Part shown: positions 18,486-25,719 of the stretch, piece after piece
How positions within the stretch are numbered: position 1 is the first letter of the stretch
Layout: the number at the start of each line of letters is the position of its first letter
NCBI RefSeq assembly: GCF_024749165.1
Contig: NZ_CP087190.1
Coordinates: 62,001-126,000, forward strand
Direction: 5' to 3'
DNA length: 64,000 nt
DNA from: Pseudomonas sp. B21-023
GTDB lineage: Bacteria > Pseudomonadota > Gammaproteobacteria > Pseudomonadales > Pseudomonadaceae
Made by a program: the position numbers and the translations under genes
Notes under the pieces: model-generated
What the model was told of the DNA's origin: nothing
What the model saw: only the letters and a program-made list of their open reading frames with translations
Database searches by the model: none

Positions 18486-18615
18486 GAATGGCTGGTGAAG
18501 CCTTTCGATGCTCCTATGTTGTGTTAAGTGTTGGCAGATATCTGGACCCCGCCCTAGCGGTCCGGACTTGGACCCCGAACTTCCCCCTCCCCATACGAAG
18601 TCCGGGGTTTTTTTT
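18486..18615 (+). ncRNA. ersA: ErsA-type small RNA (Spot 42 genomic position)
   Basis: The polA-engB gap holds a region ending in a strong terminator, with a C-rich single-stranded loop (CCCCTCCCC) between the stem arms. In E. coli this gap encodes Spot 42; in Pseudomonas it encodes ErsA, a ~132-base sRNA that represses targets such as algC by base pairing. The start is inferred from the promoter just upstream and the end from the T-run at 18608-18615. The name rests on position, size and the C-rich seed, not on an alignment. Confidence 0.8.
18573..18615 (+). terminator. Intrinsic terminator of ErsA
   Basis: Stem CCCCGAACTTC / GAAGTCCGGGG (11 pairs with one wobble), a 13-base C-rich loop, then eight T residues (18608-18615). 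Confidence 0.88.
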
Positions 18616-18647
18616 GCCCGGAATTCGGCGTCATGTCTGCCTGGGCT

Positions 18648-18703
18648 CGTGGGAGCGGGCTTGCCCCGCGACAGGGCCATCGCGGGGCAAGCCCGCTCCC
18701 ACG
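18648..18703. repeat. REP inverted pair between ErsA and engB
   Basis: GTGGGAGCGGGCTTGCCCCG and CGGGGCAAGCCCGCTCCCAC are near-perfect mirror copies separated by 'CGACAGGGCCATCG'. They lie 17 bases beyond the end of the minus-strand engB gene. Confidence 0.92.
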
Positions 18704-18719
18704 AAAGCCTCACTCGAGC

Positions 18720-19352
18720 TCAGACAGCCGGCTTGTCTTCCAGCTCCATCCAGTCCGCCAGCACGCGATAGGCCTCTTCCAGGCCCAGGCGCTTGGGCGC
18801 CGAAAACAGCTGGATGGTCGCGGTGTCGCCCCAGCCCTTGCGAATCTCCGACTGCACCTTGAGCAAGGTGTTCTTGCCCGCGCCGTGGGTCAGCTTGTCG
18901 GCCTTGGTCAGCAGGATGTGCATCGGCATGCCGCTGGCCTTGGCCCAGTCGAGCATCATCTTGTCGAAGTCGGTCATCGGATGGCGGGTATCCATCATCA
19001 GGATGATCCCGCGCAGGCACTCGCGGCTGCCCAGGTAGGCTTCCAGGTGTTTCTGCCAGTGCTGCTTGAGCGGAATCGGCACTTTTGCATAACCGTAGCC
19101 CGGCAGGTCGACCAAACGCCGTTCATCGTCCAGACTGAAGAAATTCAGCAGCTGGGTGCGGCCGGGGGTCTTCGAGGTACGCGCCAGGCTGGCGTGGGTC
19201 AGGGTGTTGAGGGCGCTGGATTTACCGGCGTTGGAACGGCCGGCGAAAGCCACCTCGTAACCCTGGTCTTCGGGGCATTGTTCGACCTTGGCGGCGCTGA
19301 GGGCGAATTTGGCTTTCTGGCAGAGGCCGAGGATGGGGTTCTTGACTTGCAT
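18720..19352 (-). CDS. engB: Ribosome biogenesis GTPase EngB (YihA/YsxC)
   Basis: This GTPase assists large-subunit ribosome assembly and cell division. The start at ATG 19352 gives 210 residues ([16 protein letters not shown]); the open frame continues upstream without family similarity. G1 is [15 protein letters not shown]2/switch [15 protein letters not shown]3 [14 protein letters not shown]4 LTKADKL and G5 around LFSAPKR. The switch I region with 'TPGRTQ' is diagnostic of EngB. GGAAA precedes the start. It is divergent from the cytochrome gene at 19561. Confidence 0.95.
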   Translation of the reverse strand: MQVKNPILGLCQKAKFALSAAKVEQCPEDQGYEVAFAGRSNAGKSSALNTLTHASLARTSKTPGRTQLLNFFSLDDERRLVDLPGYGYAKVPIPLKQHWQKHLEAYLGSRECLRGIILMMDTRHPMTDFDKMMLDWAKASGMPMHILLTKADKLTHGAGKNTLLKVQSEIRKGWGDTATIQLFSAPKRLGLEEAYRVLADWMELEDKPAV

Positions 19353-19560
19353 GGGATTTCCGATGTGGGTGTTGCCCAGCGCTGGAGGCGTAGGACCAGG
19401 CCTGGCAAGCGGTGTCGTTTCCGTTTGGCTGGCGGAAGTATATAATGCCCCAGTTTTTGTGTGCTCATTCGCCCAGCGAAGGCAATTGAGCATGGGGTGT
19501 CGAACAATAGCTCGCGCAACAGAACGCAGCGCGGCCCCCAACCCTGTCAGGTCGTTTCGC

Positions 19561-19863
19561 ATGGCGAAATGGCTGCTTGCTGTCGGTATGTTCCTGCCGT
19601 TTTTCAGCGCACAGGCTACACAGGATCCCGAGGCGTTGTACAACCGCACGTGCGCGGCCTGTCACGCCGGACAACTGCCCCAGGCACCCAGAAGCGGTGA
19701 CCGGGCGGCCTGGGAGCCAAGGCTGGCGCAAGGCATGGCGCAACTGGTGGTGCATGTTACACAGGGTTTCAAGGCTATGCCGCCGCGTGGATTGTGCATG
19801 GACTGCAGTGCCGAGGACTACCGTTTGGTCATCCTTTGGATGAGCGGCAGTCCCGATACATAA
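19561..19863 (+). CDS. Small c-type cytochrome (c5-like)
   Basis: The 100-residue precursor has a signal peptide ([21 protein letters not shown]) and one heme-attachment site CAACH ([10 protein letters not shown]). The axial methionine is probably that of [13 protein letters not shown], where the extra Cys pair is typical of cytochrome c5-type proteins. It probably carries electrons in the periplasm. It lies 31 bases before the diheme cytochrome c4 gene and is likely co-transcribed with it. A TATAAT at 19441-19446 fits a sigma-70 -10 box, with a weak TTTCCG 17 bases upstream. Earlier in-frame starts exist but would put residues before a clear signal peptide. Confidence 0.88.
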   Translation: MAKWLLAVGMFLPFFSAQATQDPEALYNRTCAACHAGQLPQAPRSGDRAAWEPRLAQGMAQLVVHVTQGFKAMPPRGLCMDCSAEDYRLVILWMSGSPDT

Positions 19864-19894
19864 CATTTCACCCTTAGCCGTGTTGGATTAGCTG

Positions 19895-20512
19895 ATGAAC
19901 AAACTAGTCGTGAGTCTGCTGTTGACCATGGGGGTCGCAGGTGCGGCAACTGCTGCGGGACCCATCAAAGGCGATGCCGCCGCCGGCCAGGCCAAGACAG
20001 CTGTCTGTGGGGCCTGTCACAACCCGGACGGCAACAGCCTGGCACCGAATTTCCCGAAGCTCGCCGGCCAAGGTGAGCCCTACCTGAACAAGCAGTTGCA
20101 CGACATCAAGGACGGCAAGCGTACCGTGCTTGAGATGACCGGCATGCTGGCCAATTTCAACGAACAGGACCTGGCCGACATCGCCGCTTATTTCGCTAGC
20201 CAGAAAGGCAGCGTGGGTGCCGCCGATCCGAAGCTCGTCGAGCGTGGTCGTGCCTTGTTCAACGGCGGCAACCTGGAGAAAGGCATGCCGGCCTGCACTG
20301 GTTGCCATTCCCCCAACGGCGCAGGCATCGCCCTGGCGAAGTTCCCGCATCTCAGTGGCCAGCACGCGCAGTACGTCAGCAAGCAGCTGACCGACTTCCG
20401 CGAAGGCAACCGCACCAATGACGGCGACGCCATGACCATGCGCACCATCGCCGGCAAGCTCAGCAACAAGGACATCGAAGCGCTGTCCAGCTACATTCAG
20501 GGCCTGCACTGA
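19895..20512 (+). CDS. Diheme cytochrome c4
   Basis: Cytochrome c4 shuttles electrons from the bc1 complex to terminal oxidases, including cbb3 types. The 205-residue precursor has a signal peptide (MNKLVVSLLLTMGVAGAATA) and two homologous halves with CGACH (Cys38/Cys41/His42) and CTGCH (Cys134/Cys137/His138). Each half ends in a Met-containing segment (EMTGMLANF; DAMTMRTIAGKL) giving the second heme ligand. The family is usually about 200 residues. A strong terminator follows the stop by about 45 bases. Confidence 0.95.
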   Translation: MNKLVVSLLLTMGVAGAATAAGPIKGDAAAGQAKTAVCGACHNPDGNSLAPNFPKLAGQGEPYLNKQLHDIKDGKRTVLEMTGMLANFNEQDLADIAAYFASQKGSVGAADPKLVERGRALFNGGNLEKGMPACTGCHSPNGAGIALAKFPHLSGQHAQYVSKQLTDFREGNRTNDGDAMTMRTIAGKLSNKDIEALSSYIQGLH

Positions 20513-20558
20513 AATACGCGTTAACACTCGGTTAATGCTTCAGCGCTAAAGATGAAAA

Positions 20559-20582
20559 GGGCAGCCCGCGCTGCCCTTTTTT
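20559..20582 (+). terminator. Intrinsic terminator after cytochrome c4
   Basis: GGGCAGC-CCGC-GCTGCCC followed by TTTTTT; it closes the two-cytochrome unit. Confidence 0.93.
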
Positions 20583-20677
20583 CTGTCCGTAGCCGTTACA
20601 CTACAGAACTCGAGCCCTTCCCGACCTGTCCTACCCAGGTCGCGTCGAGGCGACCAAAGACTGCTCAGGAGTAAAGC

Positions 20678-21310
20678 ATGCGTAAACTGATTCTCAGCGC
20701 TGCGCTGGTCGCCGCCAGCGTATTCGGTATGGCCGCCGTCCAGGCTGCGGAGCCTGTGGCCGGCAAGGAATATATCGAGCTGAGCAACCCCGTGCCGGTG
20801 TCGGTGCCAGGCAAGATCGAGGTCGTCGAGCTGTTCTGGTATGGCTGTCCGCACTGCTACCACTTCGAACCGACCATCAACCCTTGGGTCGACAAGCTGC
20901 CAAAGGACGTCAATTTCAAGCGTGTGCCGGCCATGTTCGGTGGCCCCTGGGATGCCCACGGCCAGATGTTCCTCACCCTCGAAGCCATGGGTGTTGAGCA
21001 CAATGTCCACAACGCGGTGTTCGACGCCATCCAGAACAAGCGCATGCGCCTGACCAAACCTGAGGAGATGGCCGACTTCCTGGCCACCCAGGGCGTGGAC
21101 AAGGACAAGTTCCTCGCCACCTTCAACTCCTTCGCCATCAAGGGCCAGGTCAATCAGGCCAAAGAGCTGGCCAAGAAGTATGAAATCACCGGCGTACCGA
21201 GCCTGGTGGTCAACGGCAAGTACCGCTTCGACCTGGGTACCGCCGGTGGTCCGGAAGGCGTGCTGAACGTCGCCGACCAGCTGATCGCCAAGGAGCGCGC
21301 CGCTAAGTAA
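20678..21310 (+). CDS. dsbA: Periplasmic thiol:disulfide oxidoreductase DsbA
   Basis: DsbA introduces disulfide bonds into exported proteins. The 210-residue precursor has a signal peptide (LILSAALVAASVFGMAAVQA|AEP), a thioredoxin fold with an inserted helical domain, the active site Cys57-Pro-His-Cys60 (FWYGCPHCYHFEP) and the cis-proline loop TGVPSLVVNGKYR. CPHC is the classic DsbA dipeptide. AGGAG precedes ATG 20678. The next gene starts 12 bases after the stop, so the two probably share a transcript. Confidence 0.96.
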   Translation: MRKLILSAALVAASVFGMAAVQAAEPVAGKEYIELSNPVPVSVPGKIEVVELFWYGCPHCYHFEPTINPWVDKLPKDVNFKRVPAMFGGPWDAHGQMFLTLEAMGVEHNVHNAVFDAIQNKRMRLTKPEEMADFLATQGVDKDKFLATFNSFAIKGQVNQAKELAKKYEITGVPSLVVNGKYRFDLGTAGGPEGVLNVADQLIAKERAAK

Positions 21311-21322
21311 GCGGCGAATGCC

Positions 21323-22177
21323 ATGGGCCGCTTTCGCTCAACCCGAAGCGTCGGCCTGCACCAGCCGCAGGTCAACGAACATCACCTGCAGGCCAGCGGC
21401 CTGCCGGCCGATGGTCGCCTGCGGCTGCTCAGTTTCAATATCCAGGTCGGTATCAGTACCGAGCGCTATCGCCACTACGTGACCCGCAGTTGGCAGCACT
21501 TGCTGCCGCACAACGGGCGAGCCGGCAACCTGCAGAAGATCGGCGACCTGCTCAACGACTTCGACCTGGTGGCCTTGCAGGAAGCCGATGGTGGCAGCCT
21601 ACGCACCGGCTTCGTCAACCAGGTGGAGCACCTGGCCCAGCTGGGGGCCTTCCCCTACTGGTACCAGCAGCTCAATCGCAACCTGGGGCGTTTTGCCCAG
21701 CACAGCAACGGTGTGCTCAGCCGCCTCAAACCCCAGCACCTGGAAGACCATCCCCTGCCCGGCCCCTCTGGGCGAGGGGCGATCCTCGTGCGTTTCGGCG
21801 AAGGTGCCGACGCCCTGATCGTGGTGATGATGCACCTGGCGCTCGGCTCCAAGACGCGCGCCCGCCAGCTGGCCTATATCCGCGAGCTGATCGGTGGCTA
21901 TCGCCACCAGATCCTCATGGGTGACATGAACACCCACGCCAACGACCTGCTTGACCATTCGCCCTTGCGGGATCTCGGGCTTGTCGCTCCTCAGGTCGAG
22001 GCCACTTTTCCCAGCTGGCGTCCCCAGCGCTGCCTTGACCACATCCTGCTCAGCCCGAGCCTGACACTGGAGCGTGTCGAGGTATTGGCACAGCCAATTT
22101 CCGATCACCTTCCCGTCGCCGTCGAGATCCGATTGCCTGATGCCCTGACTGTGGATACGCTGCCGGTCCTGAGTTAG
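21323..22177 (+). CDS. Endonuclease/exonuclease/phosphatase family protein
   Basis: The 284-residue cytoplasmic protein has the EEP metal-dependent hydrolase fold. Signature pieces are LRLLSFNIQV, DLVALQEADGG (metal Glu), GAILVRFG, LMGDMNTHAND (Asp/Asn) and LDHILLSP then ISDHLPVAVEI (catalytic Asp-His). The substrate (DNA, phosphoinositide-like or other phosphodiester) cannot be told from sequence. The gene follows dsbA closely, an association conserved in P. aeruginosa, where dgcH is next. No signal peptide is seen. Confidence 0.9.
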   Translation: MGRFRSTRSVGLHQPQVNEHHLQASGLPADGRLRLLSFNIQVGISTERYRHYVTRSWQHLLPHNGRAGNLQKIGDLLNDFDLVALQEADGGSLRTGFVNQVEHLAQLGAFPYWYQQLNRNLGRFAQHSNGVLSRLKPQHLEDHPLPGPSGRGAILVRFGEGADALIVVMMHLALGSKTRARQLAYIRELIGGYRHQILMGDMNTHANDLLDHSPLRDLGLVAPQVEATFPSWRPQRCLDHILLSPSLTLERVEVLAQPISDHLPVAVEIRLPDALTVDTLPVLS

Positions 22178-22200
22178 TCCTGCCTGGGCGAATCCTGCAC

Positions 22201-22227
22201 TCAAGTGTTGGGCTTTTCCGCCGAAAT
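22201..22227 (+). promoter_or_regulatory. Sigma-28 (FliA)-type promoter upstream of the GGDEF gene
   Basis: TCAAGT (22201-22206), 13 bases, then GCCGAAAT (22220-22227) fits the flagellar sigma-28 pattern TCAAGT-N13-GCCGATAA with two mismatches in the last three bases. It lies 20 bases before the GGDEF start codon, so the leader would be very short. Confidence 0.6.
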
Positions 22228-22246
22228 CCAGTGATTGCAGGACTAG

Positions 22247-24274
22247 ATGCCACTACCCGTTGCGGATCCAGGCATGACCGAAGAAGCCGAGCGCTGGAAA
22301 GAAAAATACCTCAAGAGCATCGAACAGCAGGAAAAGCTCGAGCGGCGCTGGGAAGCCCGCCTCGACCTGCTGCGTCGTGGCCTGGTGCGCAGCACCCTGG
22401 CGGCGGAAGGTAGCGACAAGATCGTGGACCAGTGCATGAAGGAAATGCGCGAGGTCATCCGCAGCGACAATATGGACGCCGGCCTCGCCGGGCTGATTCC
22501 GCGCCTGGAAAAAGCCGTGCTCGACTCCGAGCAGCGCCGCGAAACTCGCATGAACCAGGTTAGCGAGGCGCTGACCGCGCTGGTTACCCAGTTGCAGACC
22601 TTGCCCCTGCCGGGCGATGTGGCACGTCCGTTGAAAAAGCTGGCGAAGAAGCTCGACGGTGGCGTCAGCCAGTCCCGCGAGCTACCGCCCTTGCTGGGCG
22701 AGCTCAGTGGTTTGCAGGGGCGCGCCCTGGATGCTGTGCAAAAGCCCGATGATGAAGCTCGCCCCGGGTTCCTTCAGCGCCTGTTTGGTGGCCGTGACGA
22801 GCCCCAAGGGGAATTGGCGACCGCACCTGTTGCCATCGAGGCGACGTCGCCCGCACTCCAGCCAGCCGCTGCAGCCCCGGTCATCGTACCTGAGCCACAG
22901 CCCAGGGATGCCGACGAGCTGCACGCCCTGGCCCCTGTGCCTCAGGCCTTGCCCGAAGCGGCACAGGCAGTGGATGAAACGGTGCCCGTCGAGCTGCCTG
23001 AAGCGGAAATCGAATTACCCGGCCCGGCGCTGGTTGAAACCACGCCGTTGGTCGTTGCCGATCCGCATCCCGAAGCCGAGCCATCGGTGGCCGCGGTTGC
23101 CGAACCTGTACCCGAGCCTTTGACTGTCATCGAGTCGGAGCAAGCCGCAACGGATGAACCGGACACAGTGGCGGAGCTGGTCACCGTCGATGATGGCCCC
23201 TATGCCCTGCCCGATGCGGTCGAGCCGCCCTACAGCCAGGTTGCCGCCCATATCGAGCAGACGCTGATCGGCCTGCTCGACGACCTGAGCCTGCCCGAGC
23301 GCCACAAGGCCCAGGCCCTGGAGATGCGCGAACGGGTTTCGCGGGGGCTGAACTGGTACGAGCTGATCCCGGTACTGGATGACCTGGCCGTGCTCATGCT
23401 GGCGATCACCGACAGCGGCCAGCATGAGTTCGAGGCTTACCTGCAGCAGCTCAACGAGCGCCTGGAAACCTTCCAGAGCCACCTGCACGAAGCCAGCGCC
23501 GGCCATGCCGACAACAGCTCCGCCGCCCGAGAGCTCGACAGCCAGCTGCGCGAGCAGGTCGATGGCTTGCAGAGTAGTGTGCAGGGGGCTGCTGATGTCG
23601 ACAGCCTCAAGCATATCCTGGAGAACCGCCTCGAAGGCCTGTTGGTGACCATGGATGCTCACCAGCACGAGCGTGACCGTCGTGAGCATGAGCTGGCTGG
23701 TCGCCTGCACGGATTGGCCGAACGTGTGGCGAGCATGGAGCAGGAGGCACTGGGTTACCGCGAGCACCTTGAAGAGCAGCGGCAGAAAGCGATGATCGAT
23801 CCGCTGACCGGCCTGCCCAATCGTGCGGCCTGGTCGGAGCGAGTCGAACAGGAAGTACTCGACTGGCAAGAAAACGGCGGCCATCTGGCGATGGCCATCC
23901 TTGACCTCGATCATTTCAAGCGCATCAACGACGGCTACGGCCACCTGGCGGGCGACAAAGTGCTCAAGATCGTCGCCGACCAGCTGCGCAAACGCCTGCG
24001 TGGCGGTGACTTCATCGCCCGCTTCGGTGGTGAGGAATTCGTCCTGCTGTTGCCGCAAACCTCGCCGCCCGCCGCAGCGCAGGTGGTCGAGGCACTGCGT
24101 GCGGCGATCGAAGCCTGCCCATTCCACTTCAAGGGCGAACGAGTGGTGATCACTACGTCCATCGGCCTGAGTGCCTTCCGCGCCGGCGAGCGCGGCGACC
24201 AAGTGCTCAAGCGCGCGGACGAAGCCTTGTACCGGGCGAAGGACAAGGGGCGTAATCGCGTCGAGCAGGCATAA
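22247..24274 (+). CDS. dgcH: Diguanylate cyclase with coiled-coil N-terminus (DgcH-like)
   Basis: This enzyme makes the second messenger c-di-GMP from two GTP. The 675-residue protein has no membrane helix. Residues 1-110 are helical and charged (SIEQQEKLERRWEARLDLLR), about 170-330 are Pro/Ala/Glu-rich and probably disordered, and 340-490 are helical again. The GGDEF domain follows (about 510-675): DPLTGLPNRAAW, ILDLDHFKRINDGYGH and an active site GGEEF at 594-598. An inhibitory I-site RGGD (585-588) lies exactly five residues before it, so product inhibition is expected. The gene order dsbA-EEP-GGDEF matches P. aeruginosa dgcH. A sigma-28-type promoter precedes it. Confidence 0.92.
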   Translation: MPLPVADPGMTEEAERWKEKYLKSIEQQEKLERRWEARLDLLRRGLVRSTLAAEGSDKIVDQCMKEMREVIRSDNMDAGLAGLIPRLEKAVLDSEQRRETRMNQVSEALTALVTQLQTLPLPGDVARPLKKLAKKLDGGVSQSRELPPLLGELSGLQGRALDAVQKPDDEARPGFLQRLFGGRDEPQGELATAPVAIEATSPALQPAAAAPVIVPEPQPRDADELHALAPVPQALPEAAQAVDETVPVELPEAEIELPGPALVETTPLVVADPHPEAEPSVAAVAEPVPEPLTVIESEQAATDEPDTVAELVTVDDGPYALPDAVEPPYSQVAAHIEQTLIGLLDDLSLPERHKAQALEMRERVSRGLNWYELIPVLDDLAVLMLAITDSGQHEFEAYLQQLNERLETFQSHLHEASAGHADNSSAARELDSQLREQVDGLQSSVQGAADVDSLKHILENRLEGLLVTMDAHQHERDRREHELAGRLHGLAERVASMEQEALGYREHLEEQRQKAMIDPLTGLPNRAAWSERVEQEVLDWQENGGHLAMAILDLDHFKRINDGYGHLAGDKVLKIVADQLRKRLRGGDFIARFGGEEFVLLLPQTSPPAAAQVVEALRAAIEACPFHFKGERVVITTSIGLSAFRAGERGDQVLKRADEALYRAKDKGRNRVEQA

Positions 24275-24379
24275 GTAACTACCGCTTGTGGGGCGTTGCC
24301 CTGAATGAAACTGCGTGACGGAAGGCTGGAACTTCAGCCAGAAACCTCCTATTCATTTCCGTCTTGCGAAGTACTGATC

Positions 24380-24775
24380 ATGAAAATCTCTCGTTTGTTG
24401 ATGGCGTCCTTGATGACGCTGGCGTTTCACAACCTGGCGTTTGCCGAGCAGGTACTGTTTACCGCACACATCAGTCACAAAGGCACGATTTTGAATCAGT
24501 CGCCCACATGGATCACTGAGGTCAAACGGGTCGTGCAGAAGGACTACATGACTGAATACACCCTGCTTCTTGACTCAAAAATCACCCAAAGCGATCCGGC
24601 GTTCTGCAGCATGTCGCCCATAGATGTCGGGACTTATGAGCGGCTTATACACGGGCAGGGCAAAGTGATCGGCAAGCCTTCAGTGGAGATGGTGAGGGTC
24701 GCTACGCAGTTGGTGGACCTCAAGGGACCTTCCGGCGATAACTCGATGGCGTTTCAGTTGATGTGCGTTCGCTGA
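24380..24775 (+). CDS. Small secreted protein of unknown function
   Basis: The 131-residue protein starts at ATG 24380. It has a signal peptide (SRLLMASLMTLAFHNLAFA|EQ) and a mature part with beta-strand character (VLFTAHISHKGTILNQSPTW, TEYTLLLDSKITQ) and two cysteines (FCSMS, LMCVR) that could form a disulfide. I recognise no family. Base composition is visibly more AT-rich than the flanking GGDEF and amidase genes, suggesting recent arrival. It sits between two genes whose neighbourhood is otherwise conserved. Confidence 0.72.
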   Translation: MKISRLLMASLMTLAFHNLAFAEQVLFTAHISHKGTILNQSPTWITEVKRVVQKDYMTEYTLLLDSKITQSDPAFCSMSPIDVGTYERLIHGQGKVIGKPSVEMVRVATQLVDLKGPSGDNSMAFQLMCVR

Positions 24776-24841
24776 GGCGCAAGGCTTGGAGCACGTTATA
24801 CTGTAGCGCTGTTGTCGGCTCATCATGGCGTGCTCCCTGCA

Positions 24842-25618
24842 ATGAAAACACTCATCACTGCCTTGCTCCTGCTGGTCCTGGCAGGCTGTTCCAGTGGCCT
24901 GCGTATCGACCGCAGCCACCCCTCGGCCAATCAGGACAGCCGCATCCAGTTCGTCGTCGTGCACTACACCAACGCGTCGCTGGAGCGCTCCCTCGCCCTG
25001 CTGACCCACGGCGAGGTCAGCAGCCATTACCTTATCGGCGACGGCCCGGCCACTGTCTACCAACTGGTAGACGAGAACCGCCGCGCCTGGCACGCAGGGG
25101 ATAGCCAGTGGCAGGGGCGCACCTGGCTCAATTCCAGCTCCATCGGCATCGAGATCGTCAACGAGGGCTACACGGACACGCCGACCGGGCGTGTCTGGCA
25201 CCCTTACAGCGAAGCCCAGGTGCAAGCGCTGATCGCCCTGCTCAAGGATATCGTCAAGCGCAACAATATCGACCCGCGCCATATCATCGGCCATAGCGAC
25301 ATCGCCCCGCTGCGCAAGCTCGATCCGGGTCCGCTGTTCCCCTGGAAGCGTCTGGCCGAGGCCGGCCTGGGTGTCTGGCCGGATAGCGCTGCGGTGGCGC
25401 GGCAACAGGCCTTTTTCGAGGTCAACCCGCCAAGCATCAGCTGGTACCAGCAGCAACTGTCGCGCTTTGGCTATGCCATCGACCAGACCGGTGAACTGGA
25501 CGTGGCCACCCGGCATGTGATCGCGGCCTTCCAAATGCGTTTCCGCCCGCGGCTGTTCGATGGCACGCCGGATGCACAGACCGCCGCGATGTTGCAGGTG
25601 CTTAACCGCAAGCGCTGA
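24842..25618 (+). CDS. N-acetylmuramoyl-L-alanine amidase, lipoprotein (AmpDh2-like)
   Basis: The amidase cleaves the bond between MurNAc and the L-Ala stem peptide. The start at ATG 24842 gives a 258-residue precursor with lipobox LAGC|SSG (Cys16), so it is membrane-anchored in the periplasm. The amidase_2 domain shows the zinc ligands VVVHYTNAS (His), HIIGHSDIAPLRKLDPG (His and Asp) and the catalytic Glu in SSIGIEIVNEG. The C-terminal ~70 residues form a peptidoglycan-binding-1 type domain (QQLSRFGYAIDQTGELDVAT, VIAAFQMRFRP). Position next to kinB-algB matches P. aeruginosa AmpDh2. Confidence 0.93.
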   Translation: MKTLITALLLLVLAGCSSGLRIDRSHPSANQDSRIQFVVVHYTNASLERSLALLTHGEVSSHYLIGDGPATVYQLVDENRRAWHAGDSQWQGRTWLNSSSIGIEIVNEGYTDTPTGRVWHPYSEAQVQALIALLKDIVKRNNIDPRHIIGHSDIAPLRKLDPGPLFPWKRLAEAGLGVWPDSAAVARQQAFFEVNPPSISWYQQQLSRFGYAIDQTGELDVATRHVIAAFQMRFRPRLFDGTPDAQTAAMLQVLNRKR

Positions 25619-25719
25619 CCCGAACTTTTCGGACGCTTGGCGCGCAAGCGGGCCAATTCACATGCCCAGCGGCTGCGCCAAGCTTTGATTCCGTTGCTAT
25701 ACCTTTGGTATTCAACTGG

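Noticed and set aside
19414..19446. A full sigma-70 promoter for the small cytochrome gene
   Set aside because: TATAAT is perfect but the -35 (TTTCCG) is poor and the leader would be over 110 bases; kept only as a note with the gene.
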